From: Stanieria sp. NIES-3757
Lineage (GTDB): Bacteria; Cyanobacteriota; Cyanobacteriia; Cyanobacteriales; Xenococcaceae
NCBI GenBank assembly: GCA_002355455.1
Contig: AP017375.1
Location: forward strand, 4,951,640 to 5,015,639
Reading direction: 5' to 3'
Length of the DNA: 64,000 bases
The position numbers were made by a program, and so were the translations under genes. The notes under the pieces are model-generated. The model made no database searches. It had not been told where the DNA came from and saw only the letters and a program-made list of their open reading frames with translations. This document shows positions 53,840-63,805 of the stretch, in pieces; the first letter of the stretch is position 1; each line of letters begins with the position of its first letter.

Positions 53840-53868
53840 TAGGGTCAGTGATTGACCCTATTTTTTTT
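53840..53868 (+). terminator. Rho-independent terminator after curlin-like copy 3
   Basis: TAGGGTCA and TGACCCTA form an 8-bp stem with a five-base loop, directly followed by eight T residues. It is 35 bp after the stop codon. Confidence 0.9.
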
Positions 53869-53963
53869 GCAGTTATTCATGTAACTATTACTATAAAAAT
53901 CTCATGGGGCGACAATAGCATTCTATGGTTCTACTGTAATGGGATGCATCTTCAAACCTGGCT

Positions 53964-54134
53964 ATGTGCCAAATTTGCCCCAGAAACAGAAAAGTAAAAA
54001 CAAAAATTGGCAAACAATTGAGCCAAGACTATCAACAATTGAGGGAAAATAATAAAGACGAAGATTCAATTATTAGGCTCTTGTTTAAAACTACTAGAGT
54101 GCTATTCTACGAGTTAACTCAAGTTATTACATAG
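53964..54134 (+). CDS. Small ORF upstream of dxs (doubtful)
   Basis: A 56-residue frame, [20 protein letters not shown] then [20 protein letters not shown], ends 11 bp before the dxs start. The composition is protein-like (helical, charged) but no Shine-Dalgarno is clear and no family is recognised. It could be a small gene cotranscribed with dxs, or chance within the dxs leader. Confidence 0.3.
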   Translation: MCQICPRNRKVKTKIGKQLSQDYQQLRENNKDEDSIIRLLFKTTRVLFYELTQVIT

Positions 54135-54145
54135 AACACGATGTT

Positions 54146-56056
54146 ATGCATTTAAGTGAAATAACCCATCCCAATCAGTTGCATGGTTTGTCGATTCGGC
54201 AGCTAGAGGACATTGCTCGTCAGATCAGAGAAAAACACCTCCAAACTATTGCTACCAGCGGTGGTCATTTAGGTCCAGGATTGGGAGTAGTTGAATTAAC
54301 AATTGCTCTTTATCAGACTCTCGATTTAGACCGAGATAAAGTGGTGTGGGATGTTGGACATCAAGCCTATCCTCATAAAATGCTGACAGGTAGGTACAAT
54401 CGTTTTCATACCCTCAGACAAAAAGACGGGATTGCTGGTTATCTTAAACGTTGCGAAAATAAATTCGATCATTTTGGGGCTGGACACGCTTCTACTAGTA
54501 TTTCTGCTGCTTTAGGAATGGCATTAGCTAGAGATGCTAAAGGTGAAGATTATAAATGTGTCGCCGTGATTGGTGATGGTGCATTGACGGGTGGTATGGC
54601 ATTAGAAGCGATTAACCACGCTGGACATTTGCCCAATACTAACCTGATGGTGATTCTGAATGATAATGAGATGTCTATTTCACCGAATGTGGGAGCAATT
54701 TCTCGTTATCTCAATAAAGTACGTTTATCTGACCCAATTCAGTTTCTTTCTGATAATTTAGAAGAACAATTTAAACATCTACCTTTCTTTGGCGACTCTC
54801 TTACTCCAGAGATGGAACGTGTCAAAGAAGGTATGAAACGTCTGGCTGTTCCTAAAGTTGGGGCAGTAATTGAAGAATTAGGTTTTAAATATTTTGGGCC
54901 TATTGACGGTCATAATTTACAAGAGTTAATATCCACTTTCAAACAAGCGCATAAAGTAACTGGTCCTGTTTTGGTTCATGTAGCAACAGTCAAAGGTAAA
55001 GGATATGCGATCGCTGAAAAAGACCAAGTAGGCTATCATGCCCAAAGTCCTTTTAATCTGGCAACAGGTAAAGCTATTCCTTCAAATAAGCCCAAACCAC
55101 CCAGTTATGCTAAAGTTTTTACCCATACCTTAACTAAATTGGCAGAAAATAATCCCAAAATAATTGGTATTACTGCTGCAATGGCAACTGGTACGGGTTT
55201 GGATAAACTACAGCAAAAATTGCCGAAACAATACATTGATGTTGGTATTGCGGAACAACACGCCGTAACTCTAGCAGCAGGGTTAGCTTGTGAAGGAATG
55301 CGTCCTTTAGTGGCTATTTACTCTACTTTCCTACAACGGGCTTACGATCAAATTATTCACGATATTTGCATTCAAAATCTGCCTGTATTTTTCTGTATGG
55401 ATAGGGCGGGAATTGTTGGTGCTGATGGTCCAACTCACCAAGGAATGTATGATATTGCTTACTTGCGCTGTATTCCTAATATCGTCATCATGGCACCCAA
55501 AGATGAAGCCGAATTACAACGCATGCTCGTTACGGGAATTAATCACACAGATAGTCCAATTGCGATGCGTTATCCTCGCGGTAACGGTGTTGGTGTACCG
55601 CTAATGGAAGAAGGTTGGGAACCTTTAGAAATTGGCAAAGGAGAAATTCTTCGTAATGGTGATGATGTCTTGTTACTTGGCTATGGCACCATGGTACATC
55701 CTACTTTACAAGTAGCTGAAATCCTTAGCGAACATGGTATTGAAGCAACTGTAGTTAATGCTCGTTTTGTTAAACCTTTGGATAGAGAGTTAATCTTACC
55801 TTTAGCAAAACGCATCGGTAAAGTAGTAACAATGGAAGAAGGTTGTTTGATGGGTGGTTTTGGTTCGGCAGTTACCGAAGCTTTACAGGATCATAATGTA
55901 CTGGTTCCTGTTAAACGATTTGGTATTCCTGATATTTTGGTAGAACACGCTGAACCTAATCAATCTAAAGCTGATTTAGGTTTAACCAGTTCCCAAATAG
56001 CGGAAAAAATCCTTAAAGCTTATTTTCCTAGTAAACAAGCTTCGGTTGTCAGTTAG
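54146..56056 (+). CDS. dxs: 1-deoxy-D-xylulose-5-phosphate synthase
   Basis: The 636-residue protein shows [37 protein letters not shown], the thiamine diphosphate motif [18 protein letters not shown] ... NDNEMSIS, the catalytic-Glu block [20 protein letters not shown] and [15 protein letters not shown]. It condenses pyruvate and glyceraldehyde 3-phosphate, the first step of the MEP isoprenoid pathway; fni, a later step, lies at 38744. Length and start are normal. Confidence 0.97.
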   Translation: MHLSEITHPNQLHGLSIRQLEDIARQIREKHLQTIATSGGHLGPGLGVVELTIALYQTLDLDRDKVVWDVGHQAYPHKMLTGRYNRFHTLRQKDGIAGYLKRCENKFDHFGAGHASTSISAALGMALARDAKGEDYKCVAVIGDGALTGGMALEAINHAGHLPNTNLMVILNDNEMSISPNVGAISRYLNKVRLSDPIQFLSDNLEEQFKHLPFFGDSLTPEMERVKEGMKRLAVPKVGAVIEELGFKYFGPIDGHNLQELISTFKQAHKVTGPVLVHVATVKGKGYAIAEKDQVGYHAQSPFNLATGKAIPSNKPKPPSYAKVFTHTLTKLAENNPKIIGITAAMATGTGLDKLQQKLPKQYIDVGIAEQHAVTLAAGLACEGMRPLVAIYSTFLQRAYDQIIHDICIQNLPVFFCMDRAGIVGADGPTHQGMYDIAYLRCIPNIVIMAPKDEAELQRMLVTGINHTDSPIAMRYPRGNGVGVPLMEEGWEPLEIGKGEILRNGDDVLLLGYGTMVHPTLQVAEILSEHGIEATVVNARFVKPLDRELILPLAKRIGKVVTMEEGCLMGGFGSAVTEALQDHNVLVPVKRFGIPDILVEHAEPNQSKADLGLTSSQIAEKILKAYFPSKQASVVS

Positions 56057-56079
56057 TTAATTAGTAGAATTATTAGTAG

Positions 56080-56106
56080 GGTGGGCAATTTTTTGTCCAC
56101 CTTTTG
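56080..56106 (+). terminator. Terminator hairpin after dxs
   Basis: GGTGGGCA (56080-56087) pairs with TGTCCACC (56094-56101) with one G-U pair, followed by TTTTG. It is about 24 bp after the dxs stop codon. Confidence 0.7.
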
Positions 56107-56599
56107 ATTTCAAAATATTTACCGCTCAAGAATTGATTTATCAAAATAACTATTTATTATTACCCTTTAATTTAGTTATTTTGCTTTAAAAATAAACAAA
56201 TACTAATAAAAAAATTCAACACGTTTTATAAGAAGGTTGAGATAATCGCCACTATTGTTTTTTACAAACTTAATAAAAATTTAAATTTTTCATAAAGAAT
56301 CTGTAAATTAGTTGATCTTACCAAGTTCATCCTGTATTGTATTTTTCAACACATTTATTGTTAAACTCTTGAGGAAAATTGCTATAACAAGCCAAACAAT
56401 TGAATATTTCTTAAACTAAAAAGCTTAATCATAAATTAATTTGGCTCAGTATTATAGTTATTTATTTTAATTATATTTTTTTATTAAACAAGATTTTTAA
56501 TTAATTATTTTTTTAAGCTATAGAGGCAGACCTAAGTCATTAAGCTTCATGGACATATATTTTGCGTTTATTTTTTTGAGTGACAAGCATAACCTTTAG
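56107..56599. other. Long AT-rich intergenic region
   Basis: About 490 bp of very AT-rich DNA, with runs of A/T such as TTATTTATTTTAATTATATTTT. No open frame with a ribosome-binding site, hairpin with T-run, or clear promoter was found. It probably includes the promoter of the following membrane protein. Confidence 0.4.
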
Positions 56600-57307
56600 A
56601 TGATGAAAAAAATTAGCTACAAGATTATTGGATTAGTATACTTGCCATTTTTAATACTATTGATAGCAATTGGACTGCAAAAAAAAGTTTCAGTTAAACT
56701 GCTGGTCAGAGATATTTTTTCTGTAATCGAAATTCCTAGCTACACAAGTATAGTTTCTAACTTAGGAATACTTTTTTGGTGTTCGGCTTTAACAATTTGT
56801 TGGTTTAGTTATTTATTATTTCAAAATCATTTATCTAAAAAAAAGAAAAATTTTTTAATTTATTCTGGAGCAATTAGTTTATTTTTATTATTTGATGATT
56901 TTTTCTTACTGCATGAACGTTTTTATAGTAGTCATTTTCATATTTCCGAAAAATTATTATTTTGTATTTATGTAATTATTTTTATTAATTATTTAATTAG
57001 ATTTCGTAGTGTTATTGTTACAACACAATATCAAATCCTTCTTTTGACAATGGTTTTTTTTGCTACTTCTTTTGGTTTAGATTTAATCGAAGAACGTCTT
57101 TTTCCTCCACCTCAATTAGGGCCAGATATCTTTTTTCTAATTGAAGATGGTAGCAAGTTTTTAGGCATTATTGGGTGGTGTCTTTATCTTACTAGTGTAG
57201 GTTTGCTATATGGTACAAAAATTATGTCTCAAGTTAAGACTAAGAATTTTTACCCCCAAATTGACGAAGAAGAAGATGCAATAACCAGTGAAAAAATGAT
57301 AAGTTGA
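56600..57307 (+). CDS. Hypothetical integral membrane protein
   Basis: The 235-residue protein has about six hydrophobic segments: IIGLVYLPFLILLIAIGL, SNLGILFWCSALTICWFSYL, FLIYSGAISLFLLFDDFFLL, LLFCIYVIIFINYLI, LLLTMVFFATSFGLDLIEE and FLGIIGWCLYLTSVGLLYG. Conserved-looking acidic and His residues (DDFFLLHERF, DLIEERLFPPPQ) lie at membrane ends. The C-terminal tail is acidic. No family recognised. Codon use is more AT-rich than in neighbours. Confidence 0.75.
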   Translation: MMKKISYKIIGLVYLPFLILLIAIGLQKKVSVKLLVRDIFSVIEIPSYTSIVSNLGILFWCSALTICWFSYLLFQNHLSKKKKNFLIYSGAISLFLLFDDFFLLHERFYSSHFHISEKLLFCIYVIIFINYLIRFRSVIVTTQYQILLLTMVFFATSFGLDLIEERLFPPPQLGPDIFFLIEDGSKFLGIIGWCLYLTSVGLLYGTKIMSQVKTKNFYPQIDEEEDAITSEKMIS

Positions 57308-57355
57308 TAGTAGAGCGATCGCCATAAAGATTAAAACACTTTGATTAATTGCTCA

Positions 57356-57892
57356 TTAATTTTGAATATAAAAAGTTAAAGCTGTATTGCCATAAATTTT
57401 TTCTTGCTTAATTTCTAACCCAGCAATAGAAATTGCTTGCCATAATTTAAGATCGTGTTCAACTGCAATTTCTCCTGAAGGTGCAAGTAGTTGTAGAGTT
57501 GCGATCGCTTCTAGAACTGGTTGATATAATTGACTAGCATAGGGCGGATCGAAGTAAATCCGATCAAACTTTTCTCCTGCTAAACTTTGAATTCGAGTTT
57601 TTACATCTCCTCGTAACAAACGAAATTTTTGGTATGGTTGGGCTAGTTGTTGCCAATTTTGCCGAATAATGCCACAAGCACGATTATTTTGCTCAATTCC
57701 TACTATTTCTGCTGCACCACGACATAAAGCTTCTGCACCCATCGAACCATTACCCGCACACAAATCTAACCAGCGACAATGATCGATTTTACCTTGCCAA
57801 ATATTAAACAAAGCTTCCCGTACTTTAGCTGAGGTTGGACGAGTTAATTGTCCTGGTAAGGTTTTTAATTGTCGATTACCATAGATTCTCAT
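57356..57892 (-). CDS. rsmD: 16S rRNA (guanine(966)-N(2))-methyltransferase RsmD
   Basis: The 178-residue protein starts RIYGNRQLKTLPGQLTRPTS, has SAM motif I WLDLCAGNGSMGAEALCRGA and the catalytic motif FDRIYFDPPYASQLYQP (DPPY). The start MRIYGNR gives the usual RsmD length. It methylates G966 in the small-subunit rRNA near the P site. Confidence 0.93.
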   Translation of the reverse strand: MRIYGNRQLKTLPGQLTRPTSAKVREALFNIWQGKIDHCRWLDLCAGNGSMGAEALCRGAAEIVGIEQNNRACGIIRQNWQQLAQPYQKFRLLRGDVKTRIQSLAGEKFDRIYFDPPYASQLYQPVLEAIATLQLLAPSGEIAVEHDLKLWQAISIAGLEIKQEKIYGNTALTFYIQN

Positions 57893-58063
57893 TGATTATA
57901 GAGTTAGATACAGTTTGAAATCTTGGTTTTTGGTTGATGGTTAATTGTTTGTCCACAGATGAGCTGCGCTAGCAGGATCGGAGACTACACGGATACACAC
58001 AGATAGATTTATCGATTGTGGGTTGATTTTTAACTGGTGTACGGGCAAGGCACTGCCTTGCTT

Positions 58064-58714
58064 CTACGGGGTAACTGATAACTGATACTTTTTGGCTTTG
58101 ATTTGACTCACAAAATTAGAGATAATTTGTAAACCATAATCGGAAGATTTTTCAGGGTGAAACTGTACTGCGACTAGGTTATTAAGAGCGATCGCAGCAG
58201 TAACAGTTTGACTACCATGAGTTACCATTGCTGCACAGACACTAGGATCTTTTGGTTCGACGTAATAAGAATGAACGAAATAAACGTAAGGATTAGTAGG
58301 TAAATTTTGCCAGAGAAACAGATCGGGTTGAGTCAACTCTAATTGATTCCAACCCATGTGAGGAATGGTGAGATCTGGTTCAGAACGAAAACGGCGTACT
58401 ACACCAGGAATAATACCTAAACCTGGTTCATTGCCTTCTTCCGAACCATCAAACAGAATTTGTAATCCCAAACAAATACCCAAAAAAGGTTTTCTTGATG
58501 CGATCGCATCTTTAATAGGAGTTTCTAAATTACGGCTTCTAATATGCTGTACGGCAGGATCGAATGCGCCTACTCCTGGTAATACTACCGCATCCGCTTG
58601 AGCAATATCATGAGGAGAATCAGTCACAATTGTGTTTGCCCCTGCTTTTTCTAACCCCTTACAAGCAGAGTGGAGATTCCCCATGTCGTAATCGATCACA
58701 GCAATATTAGCCAT
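58064..58714 (-). CDS. hisH: Imidazole glycerol phosphate synthase subunit HisH
   Basis: The 216-residue class I glutamine amidotransferase has VIDYDMGNLHSACKGLEKAG, the nucleophile motif FLGICLGLQILFDGSEEG and the His/Glu pair VAVQFHPEKSSDYGLQII. It supplies ammonia to HisF in histidine synthesis. The gene stands alone; hisF is not in this window. The end (KAKKYQLSVTP) runs into a short repeat-like TAACTGATAACTGAT. Confidence 0.95.
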   Translation of the reverse strand: MANIAVIDYDMGNLHSACKGLEKAGANTIVTDSPHDIAQADAVVLPGVGAFDPAVQHIRSRNLETPIKDAIASRKPFLGICLGLQILFDGSEEGNEPGLGIIPGVVRRFRSEPDLTIPHMGWNQLELTQPDLFLWQNLPTNPYVYFVHSYYVEPKDPSVCAAMVTHGSQTVTAAIALNNLVAVQFHPEKSSDYGLQIISNFVSQIKAKKYQLSVTP

Positions 58715-58855
58715 TGTTCAATCATTGATAGTGCGAAGGTTTCCTCATTATTTTATCTTTAATGCTTCAACAAACTGTATTTTGTGAAGTCCAAATTTAT
58801 TGTAAGGACGATTTGCCAATCGCCCCTACGACTTAAAATCTTTCTAAACTAGAAA

Positions 58856-60673
58856 TTACGCTATCAATTCCCCTGTTTCTTGTAGGGAATGTAAGCGATG
58901 ATAAATTCCTCCGTGATTTAACAATTCATCGTGACTACCCACTTCAATAATTCTGCCTCGATCTAAAACAACTATCTTGTCAGCTTCTCTCACTGTACTA
59001 AGACGATGAGCAATAATAATAGTAGTGCGAGTACCGAGAATCGATCGCATGGCTAATTGAATCGATCGCTCTGATTCGTAGTCTAAACTAGAAGTCGCTT
59101 CATCGAATACCAAAATATCTGGATCGACGATTAACGCCCTAGCAATACCTAATCTTTGTTTTTGCCCTCCTGATAGTCTTACCCCTCTTTCGCCGACGAC
59201 AGTAGAGTAACCTCTGGGTAATTCGTGAATAAAATCATCTACTCTGGCAATTTGACAAGCTTGTTTGACTTCTTGCCAACTTGCTTTAGGATTACCATAA
59301 GTCAGATTATCTAAAACTGTTCCATTAAAGATATCAACATCTTGATGCACTATAGCTAGTCGACGACGATATCTAGCAATATCTAAAGTCCGAATATCTT
59401 CACCATCAATCAAAATTTTGCCCTGATTGGGATCGAAATAACGAAATAACAGTTTTACCAGGGTAGATTTACCCGAACCCGAACGTCCAACTAAAGCAAC
59501 AGTTTGATAAGGTTTGATTAACAGATTGAGATCTTTTAAAATAGGGCGATCGCGATCGTAACCAAAACTAACCTGTTTTAATTCTAATTTGCCTGTGAAT
59601 TTGTAAGGATTAGTAGCAAGATATTCTGGGACTAGACTGGCTGCATCCGTACCCGCAGGAAGCATCATAAAGTCATGAAAACGTTGCATCGAGGCATAGC
59701 GACGGGCAAATATTTCTGCTAATTGGGTAATTGGTTCGAGTTCGGCATAAGCCATACTGGAAACCGTTAAAGTTGTAATAAAATGTCCTAGAGAAATATC
59801 ACCTCGTACTGTTGCGATCAAAGTAAACAACAGGATCGCAAAGACACAAGCTTGAATCATAGTTCTTGCCCATGTTCCCAGAATGACATATCCTTTATGG
59901 ATGCGGAAAGTAACGACTTTATATTCCCGTTCAAATCGCTGCTGCTGATGTTCTAACTCTTGTGCTTCTGTAGCAAAAGCTTTGACGGTTTTAATATTGG
60001 TAATAATTTCAGAGGTACGACTTTCGGTATTTTCTTGATGTTTTTCGAGTAATTCCTCTTGTTTAATCAAGATTTTCAATTTTCTAAGGTAATAGGTCAA
60101 AATCAACACAAAAGATCCCAAAAATCCTAAGGCAATCCACCTTTCAATCAGGAGAATTATGATAAATATGCCTAAGATTCTGCTCAATTTAGGAATTAAC
60201 TGTCCAGCTATTTCTGGATAAGTCCAAGTATGATTTTCAATACCTCTGGCAATTCTTCCTGCAATGCGACCAGGATTATTTTCATCATAAAATGCTAAAG
60301 GTAGGGTTAAAATTTTGGCAACTACTTTCTTAAAGTGGTCTCTTCTTGCTCTTAAAGAAATTTCCCAATGAAACCAAGGACCAATCCAAGGTTGAATCGG
60401 AGCTTTCACTACCGTAACTAGGAAGATTAAACCCAATAAAACCCCTAGGGCTAAAAATTGACTTTCAGCTAAATTCAATAACCCTGCGATTTGATTTGTT
60501 AAAATCTGAATTGGTCGATCTACAGCTTGATTAGAAAGAACATTAAGAATCTGCCCAATCGCATAAGGCACAACTAGATCGATAATTTCAAACAGGCAAG
60601 ATGCAGCAATACTAGCAATTGCCACAACTCGATATTTGCGATAATAACCTAGAAGCTCTCGAAATGATGCCAT
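58856..60673 (-). CDS. ABC exporter half-transporter (permease + ATPase)
   Basis: The 605-residue protein has a six-helix transmembrane domain (about 1-330, starting RELLGYYRKYRVVAIASIAA) and an ATPase domain with Walker A VALVGRSGSGKSTLVKLLFR, Q loop IVHQDVDIFNG, signature VRLSGGQKQRLGIARALIVD, Walker B DILVFDEATSSLD and the H loop IIIAHRLSTV. It is a type IV (MsbA/lipid A-like) homodimeric exporter. The substrate is unknown. Confidence 0.94.
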   Translation of the reverse strand: MASFRELLGYYRKYRVVAIASIAASCLFEIIDLVVPYAIGQILNVLSNQAVDRPIQILTNQIAGLLNLAESQFLALGVLLGLIFLVTVVKAPIQPWIGPWFHWEISLRARRDHFKKVVAKILTLPLAFYDENNPGRIAGRIARGIENHTWTYPEIAGQLIPKLSRILGIFIIILLIERWIALGFLGSFVLILTYYLRKLKILIKQEELLEKHQENTESRTSEIITNIKTVKAFATEAQELEHQQQRFEREYKVVTFRIHKGYVILGTWARTMIQACVFAILLFTLIATVRGDISLGHFITTLTVSSMAYAELEPITQLAEIFARRYASMQRFHDFMMLPAGTDAASLVPEYLATNPYKFTGKLELKQVSFGYDRDRPILKDLNLLIKPYQTVALVGRSGSGKSTLVKLLFRYFDPNQGKILIDGEDIRTLDIARYRRRLAIVHQDVDIFNGTVLDNLTYGNPKASWQEVKQACQIARVDDFIHELPRGYSTVVGERGVRLSGGQKQRLGIARALIVDPDILVFDEATSSLDYESERSIQLAMRSILGTRTTIIIAHRLSTVREADKIVVLDRGRIIEVGSHDELLNHGGIYHRLHSLQETGELIA

Positions 60674-61086
60674 GATTAAAGCTCTCGATCTGCTTGATAG
60701 TTTATAAGCACAAGCTTGAAAATTTCTGCTTGCCCGAATACATAATATTACATAAAAATTACAAAAATGCTATGAAGCGTTGGTTGTATTTGTTAACAAT
60801 TGGGTTTATTTACCGAGATGAGCAACATAACAAGCAGTCGAGAAGCGAAGTAGAGCGATCGCGTCGAGTAATATGGGGTTCGTTTCAAAAGTTAAATGTT
60901 ATGGATTACGGGGAGACTCCCAGACAAGGAGACGGGGAGAAATTTAATTTAAAGTCATCATCCGAACTTGATAGGATTTATCTTTATATCTCAAAGAAAA
61001 TACGCTGTGCCATAAAATCATTTCAACACAACGCCATTTTTTTATAACAATTAACTCGCTCGAGATTAGTTGCAAAAACTAAACTT
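60674..61086. other. Intergenic region with a dispersed repeat
   Basis: No gene is supported. A 117-codon open frame on plus covers the repeat-like AGTCGAGAAGCGAAGTAGAG and CGATCGCG (HIP1-like) and GGGGAGACTCCCAGACAAGG boilerplate common in cyanobacterial spacers, so it is probably not coding. The section GAGAC...GGGGAGA can fold weakly. Confidence 0.4.
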
Positions 61087-61521
61087 TTATGGTTGACTAC
61101 TATTTCTTTCCATTACCGTTGCTAGTCTTTCCATTGCTATAGTTAATCTTTCTTGAGCTGCAACAGCAGCATCTACTGGTTCTTCGGTAGCTATTTCTTC
61201 CTGACGAATAAATCTTTTCTTGGCAGTTTCATAGGAACGAACCAATAAAAACATACAGAAAGCAATTACCAAAAAATTGATTATAGCAGCTAAAAACAAG
61301 CCATATTGGATACCGCCAGCCGATAAATCAGCTAGTCTTTCTACTCCCGCAGCTTTCATAGCAGGATTTAAAATAGCTGGGGTAATAATATCTGCAACTA
61401 AAGACTCAATAATCTTACCAAACGCTGCTCCAATAATGACTGCAACCGCTAAATCGACTACATTACCACGCATAATAAAGTCGCGGAAATCAGCCCAAAA
61501 TCCCCTAGTTCTTCTAACCAT
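61087..61521 (-). CDS. mscL: Large-conductance mechanosensitive channel MscL
   Basis: The 144-residue protein has WADFRDFIMRGNVVDLAVAV, the pore helix IIGAAFGKIIESLVADIITP, a periplasmic loop (LNPAMKAAGVERLADLSAGG) and TM2 YGLFLAAIINFLVIAFCMFL, followed by a charged C-terminal helix. MscL opens under membrane tension and releases solutes during osmotic downshock. Confidence 0.95.
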   Translation of the reverse strand: MVRRTRGFWADFRDFIMRGNVVDLAVAVIIGAAFGKIIESLVADIITPAILNPAMKAAGVERLADLSAGGIQYGLFLAAIINFLVIAFCMFLLVRSYETAKKRFIRQEEIATEEPVDAAVAAQERLTIAMERLATVMERNSSQP

Positions 61522-61687
61522 AATTTTTAGTTCACACTCTTCATTGAAATAAGGAGATTTTATCAGTTACAGTTTTGTTTTTAAGGGATAAAAAAAGAAA
61601 TTATTAATAAATTTGAAACTTTGATTTATATTTTTTTTACATCTTTTTGATTGCTAGATCAATTAAAAAATGTCTTTTTAGTTACAA

Positions 61688-62584
61688 CTAAATCTTAACT
61701 GAAAGCCATAAAACCAAATTTTTGACATAAGTTTTAATATCTTCAAGGGCGCGAGGTTCAGTTGTCATCCCATCACCAGGAGGCTCATCTACAAAACTAG
61801 GACAACCTTTACTAATATCCCAGTTATAATCTACTAAATGATGAAAGGTTGATTGGGCTACGACTCGACCGAGTAAATTACCGTTATCATCTTGAGTTGA
61901 TTCACTAGCAACTACTAAATTAAAAGGACGACGAGAAACTTTACTTACTCCTCTAGCAATTACCCTAGCATGAGTAATGCCTTCTGGAACTCCGATCGCA
62001 CCTTCATGGGGATGAGCGGGAAAAAATTCGATTTTTCCTTTAGGTGAGTTAGGATTTTTCAGGAGTTCGTGGAGAGGTTCGACGGGATTAACTAGTTGGT
62101 AATCTCCGTTATTTCCTGAATGATAATTAGGCCAAGAAATGGAGGTAGTATGAATATCATCTCGGCAGCGTCTAGATTCGTCTGGATCTGGTTGTTGTGA
62201 TTGAAAATAGTGTAATTTGCCGATCAAATCCAGACCACACATACAAATGCCCATATCTTGATGATCGCGAGTGGTAAAAATTCCCCTACCCTTTTGATGA
62301 AAAGCTAAAATACCTTGGCAATCTCGAGCCGATAAACCATCACCCACATCTAAGGCAAACAGCCAAAGTTGATCGAAATTTGAATCTCCTAAACTACTTA
62401 AAACAGGATCATGTCCTTTGCGATCTACGAAAAGATCGCGTACTGTTACTTCACACAAAGGATTGCCATTTTCATCGGTTAGAGAAGCAAGATAATCTTT
62501 AAGCAAAGAAAATCGGGCAATACTCCAATCATCTTCTGTAGGAGGGATGGTTGTTTGTAAGAGAATTTTAATTGGTTTAGTCAT
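61688..62584 (-). CDS. Conserved hypothetical protein (possible ThuA-like fold)
   Basis: The 298-residue soluble protein contains ILLQTTIPPTEDDWSIARFS, FDQLWLFALDVGDGLSARDC, GRGIFTTRDHQDMGICMCGL, IEFFPAHPHEGAIGVPEGIT and FHHLVDYNWDISKGCPSFVD. The alternation of strands and HxH-like blocks suggests a glutamine-amidotransferase/ThuA-type fold. This is a guess from layout; the family is not certain. No signal peptide or membrane segment. Confidence 0.65.
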   Translation of the reverse strand: MTKPIKILLQTTIPPTEDDWSIARFSLLKDYLASLTDENGNPLCEVTVRDLFVDRKGHDPVLSSLGDSNFDQLWLFALDVGDGLSARDCQGILAFHQKGRGIFTTRDHQDMGICMCGLDLIGKLHYFQSQQPDPDESRRCRDDIHTTSISWPNYHSGNNGDYQLVNPVEPLHELLKNPNSPKGKIEFFPAHPHEGAIGVPEGITHARVIARGVSKVSRRPFNLVVASESTQDDNGNLLGRVVAQSTFHHLVDYNWDISKGCPSFVDEPPGDGMTTEPRALEDIKTYVKNLVLWLSVKI

Positions 62585-62719
62585 TTATTTCAGTTATCAG
62601 GGAACCAGTAATAGGTAATAAGTAATAAGTAATAAGGCTTTAAAGCTTATGCCTTTTTACTTTTTGCGAGAGCATTTATTCTCGGCTAGAGAGCATATTC
62701 CACTCTCGCAGTGACTTTT

Positions 62720-63751
62720 TTAATGTTTATCAATTTTCTTTAATGAACCAGCAAATGCGAAATCCTGTATCATTTCACTATTAAGGAAATCATGAGGAAA
62801 ACCAAGTTCAATTGCACTAACTCGATCTAGTTGTTCGATTTGTTCGGGGGTTAATTCAAATTCTAAACAAGCTAAATTTTCTTCAAACTGTTTTAGTTTC
62901 CGTGAACCGATAATGGGAATAATCTGTCCCGTTTTTTGTCTCAACCAATTCAGGGCTACTTGAGAAGGCGATCGCTCTATTTCTTGAGCGATATTAACCA
63001 CAGTTTCAGCAATTTTCAGGTCTTTTTCACTAATTTGAAAGGTTGAATCAGTTAATCTGCCACTTTCTTGGGATTGTTCTACGGGTACATTATATTTTCC
63101 TGTTAACACACCACCACCAAGAGGACTCCAGGCAGTTACCCCTAGATCGAAAGCTTTTGCCATCGGTAATAAATCTCGTTCGGGAGTACGTTCTTTAAGG
63201 GAGTATTCTATTTGTAAGCCGATAAAAGGAGTCCATCCTCGTAAGGTTGCAATGGTATTAGCTTGAGAGATAATCCAAGCAGGAGTATCCGAAACACCGA
63301 TATACAAGACTTTTCCCGCCCGAACCAAATCGTCAAAGGCGCGCATAACTTCTTCTACGGGAGTGGTAAAATCCCAAGCGTGTAACCAAAGTAAGTCAAT
63401 ATATTCTAAATTCAAGCGTTTTAAGCTGGCTTCTACCGCTTGCACCATATTCTTGCGGTGATTGCCTCCTAAATTAACATCTCCATTACCTGTATTAAGA
63501 GAGTATTTGGTCGCAACTACCCATTTATCGCGATCGCTGGCAACAAATTCCCCGACATATTTTTCACTGGTGCCATTGGTATACAAATTGGCAGTATCGA
63601 GAAAGTTACCTCCTGCTTCGGCAAAAGCATCGAAGATTTTTTTACTCTCTTGAGAAGATGCACCCCAACCCCAATCTTCTCCAAAAGTCATCGTTCCCAA
63701 ACAGAGTTGAGAAACTCTCAATCCACTTCTACCTAACAGTTTGTATCTCAT
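62720..63751 (-). CDS. Aldo/keto reductase
   Basis: The 343-residue protein reads MRYKLLGRSGLRVSQLCLGT and has the AKR tetrad region: GGNFLDTANLYTNGTSEKYV (Asp, Tyr), VVATKYSLN (Lys) and IDLLWLHAWDFTTPVEEVMR (His). SPLGGGVLTGKYN and QIIPIIGSRKLKQFEENL complete the NADPH site. It reduces unknown carbonyl compounds. An Old Yellow Enzyme gene follows upstream in the same direction. Confidence 0.93.
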   Translation of the reverse strand: MRYKLLGRSGLRVSQLCLGTMTFGEDWGWGASSQESKKIFDAFAEAGGNFLDTANLYTNGTSEKYVGEFVASDRDKWVVATKYSLNTGNGDVNLGGNHRKNMVQAVEASLKRLNLEYIDLLWLHAWDFTTPVEEVMRAFDDLVRAGKVLYIGVSDTPAWIISQANTIATLRGWTPFIGLQIEYSLKERTPERDLLPMAKAFDLGVTAWSPLGGGVLTGKYNVPVEQSQESGRLTDSTFQISEKDLKIAETVVNIAQEIERSPSQVALNWLRQKTGQIIPIIGSRKLKQFEENLACLEFELTPEQIEQLDRVSAIELGFPHDFLNSEMIQDFAFAGSLKKIDKH

Positions 63752-63805
63752 AATTGATTAGTTAAAATTTAGCAATTGACGCTTCTGTTGCTGCTACACT
63801 CAAAC

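Larger units (their letters stand above)
52529..53868. repeat. Tandem duplication of about 805 bp carrying curlin-like copies 2 and 3
   Basis: The sequence from about 52529 (TTTTTGTTAATTGTTCACTG) through the end of copy 2 reappears from about 53334 through copy 3, offset by 805 bp, with only scattered differences. The similarity covers the promoter region, leader, signal peptide and mature protein; after the stop codons the two sides diverge, each with its own hairpin. This suggests a recent duplication. Confidence 0.8.

Noticed and set aside
60694-61047. 117-codon plus-strand ORF between the ABC exporter and mscL
   Set aside because: It reads through spacer repeats (SRSEVERSRR from a GAAGCGAAGTAGAGCGATCGCG repeat) and has no ribosome-binding site or family resemblance.
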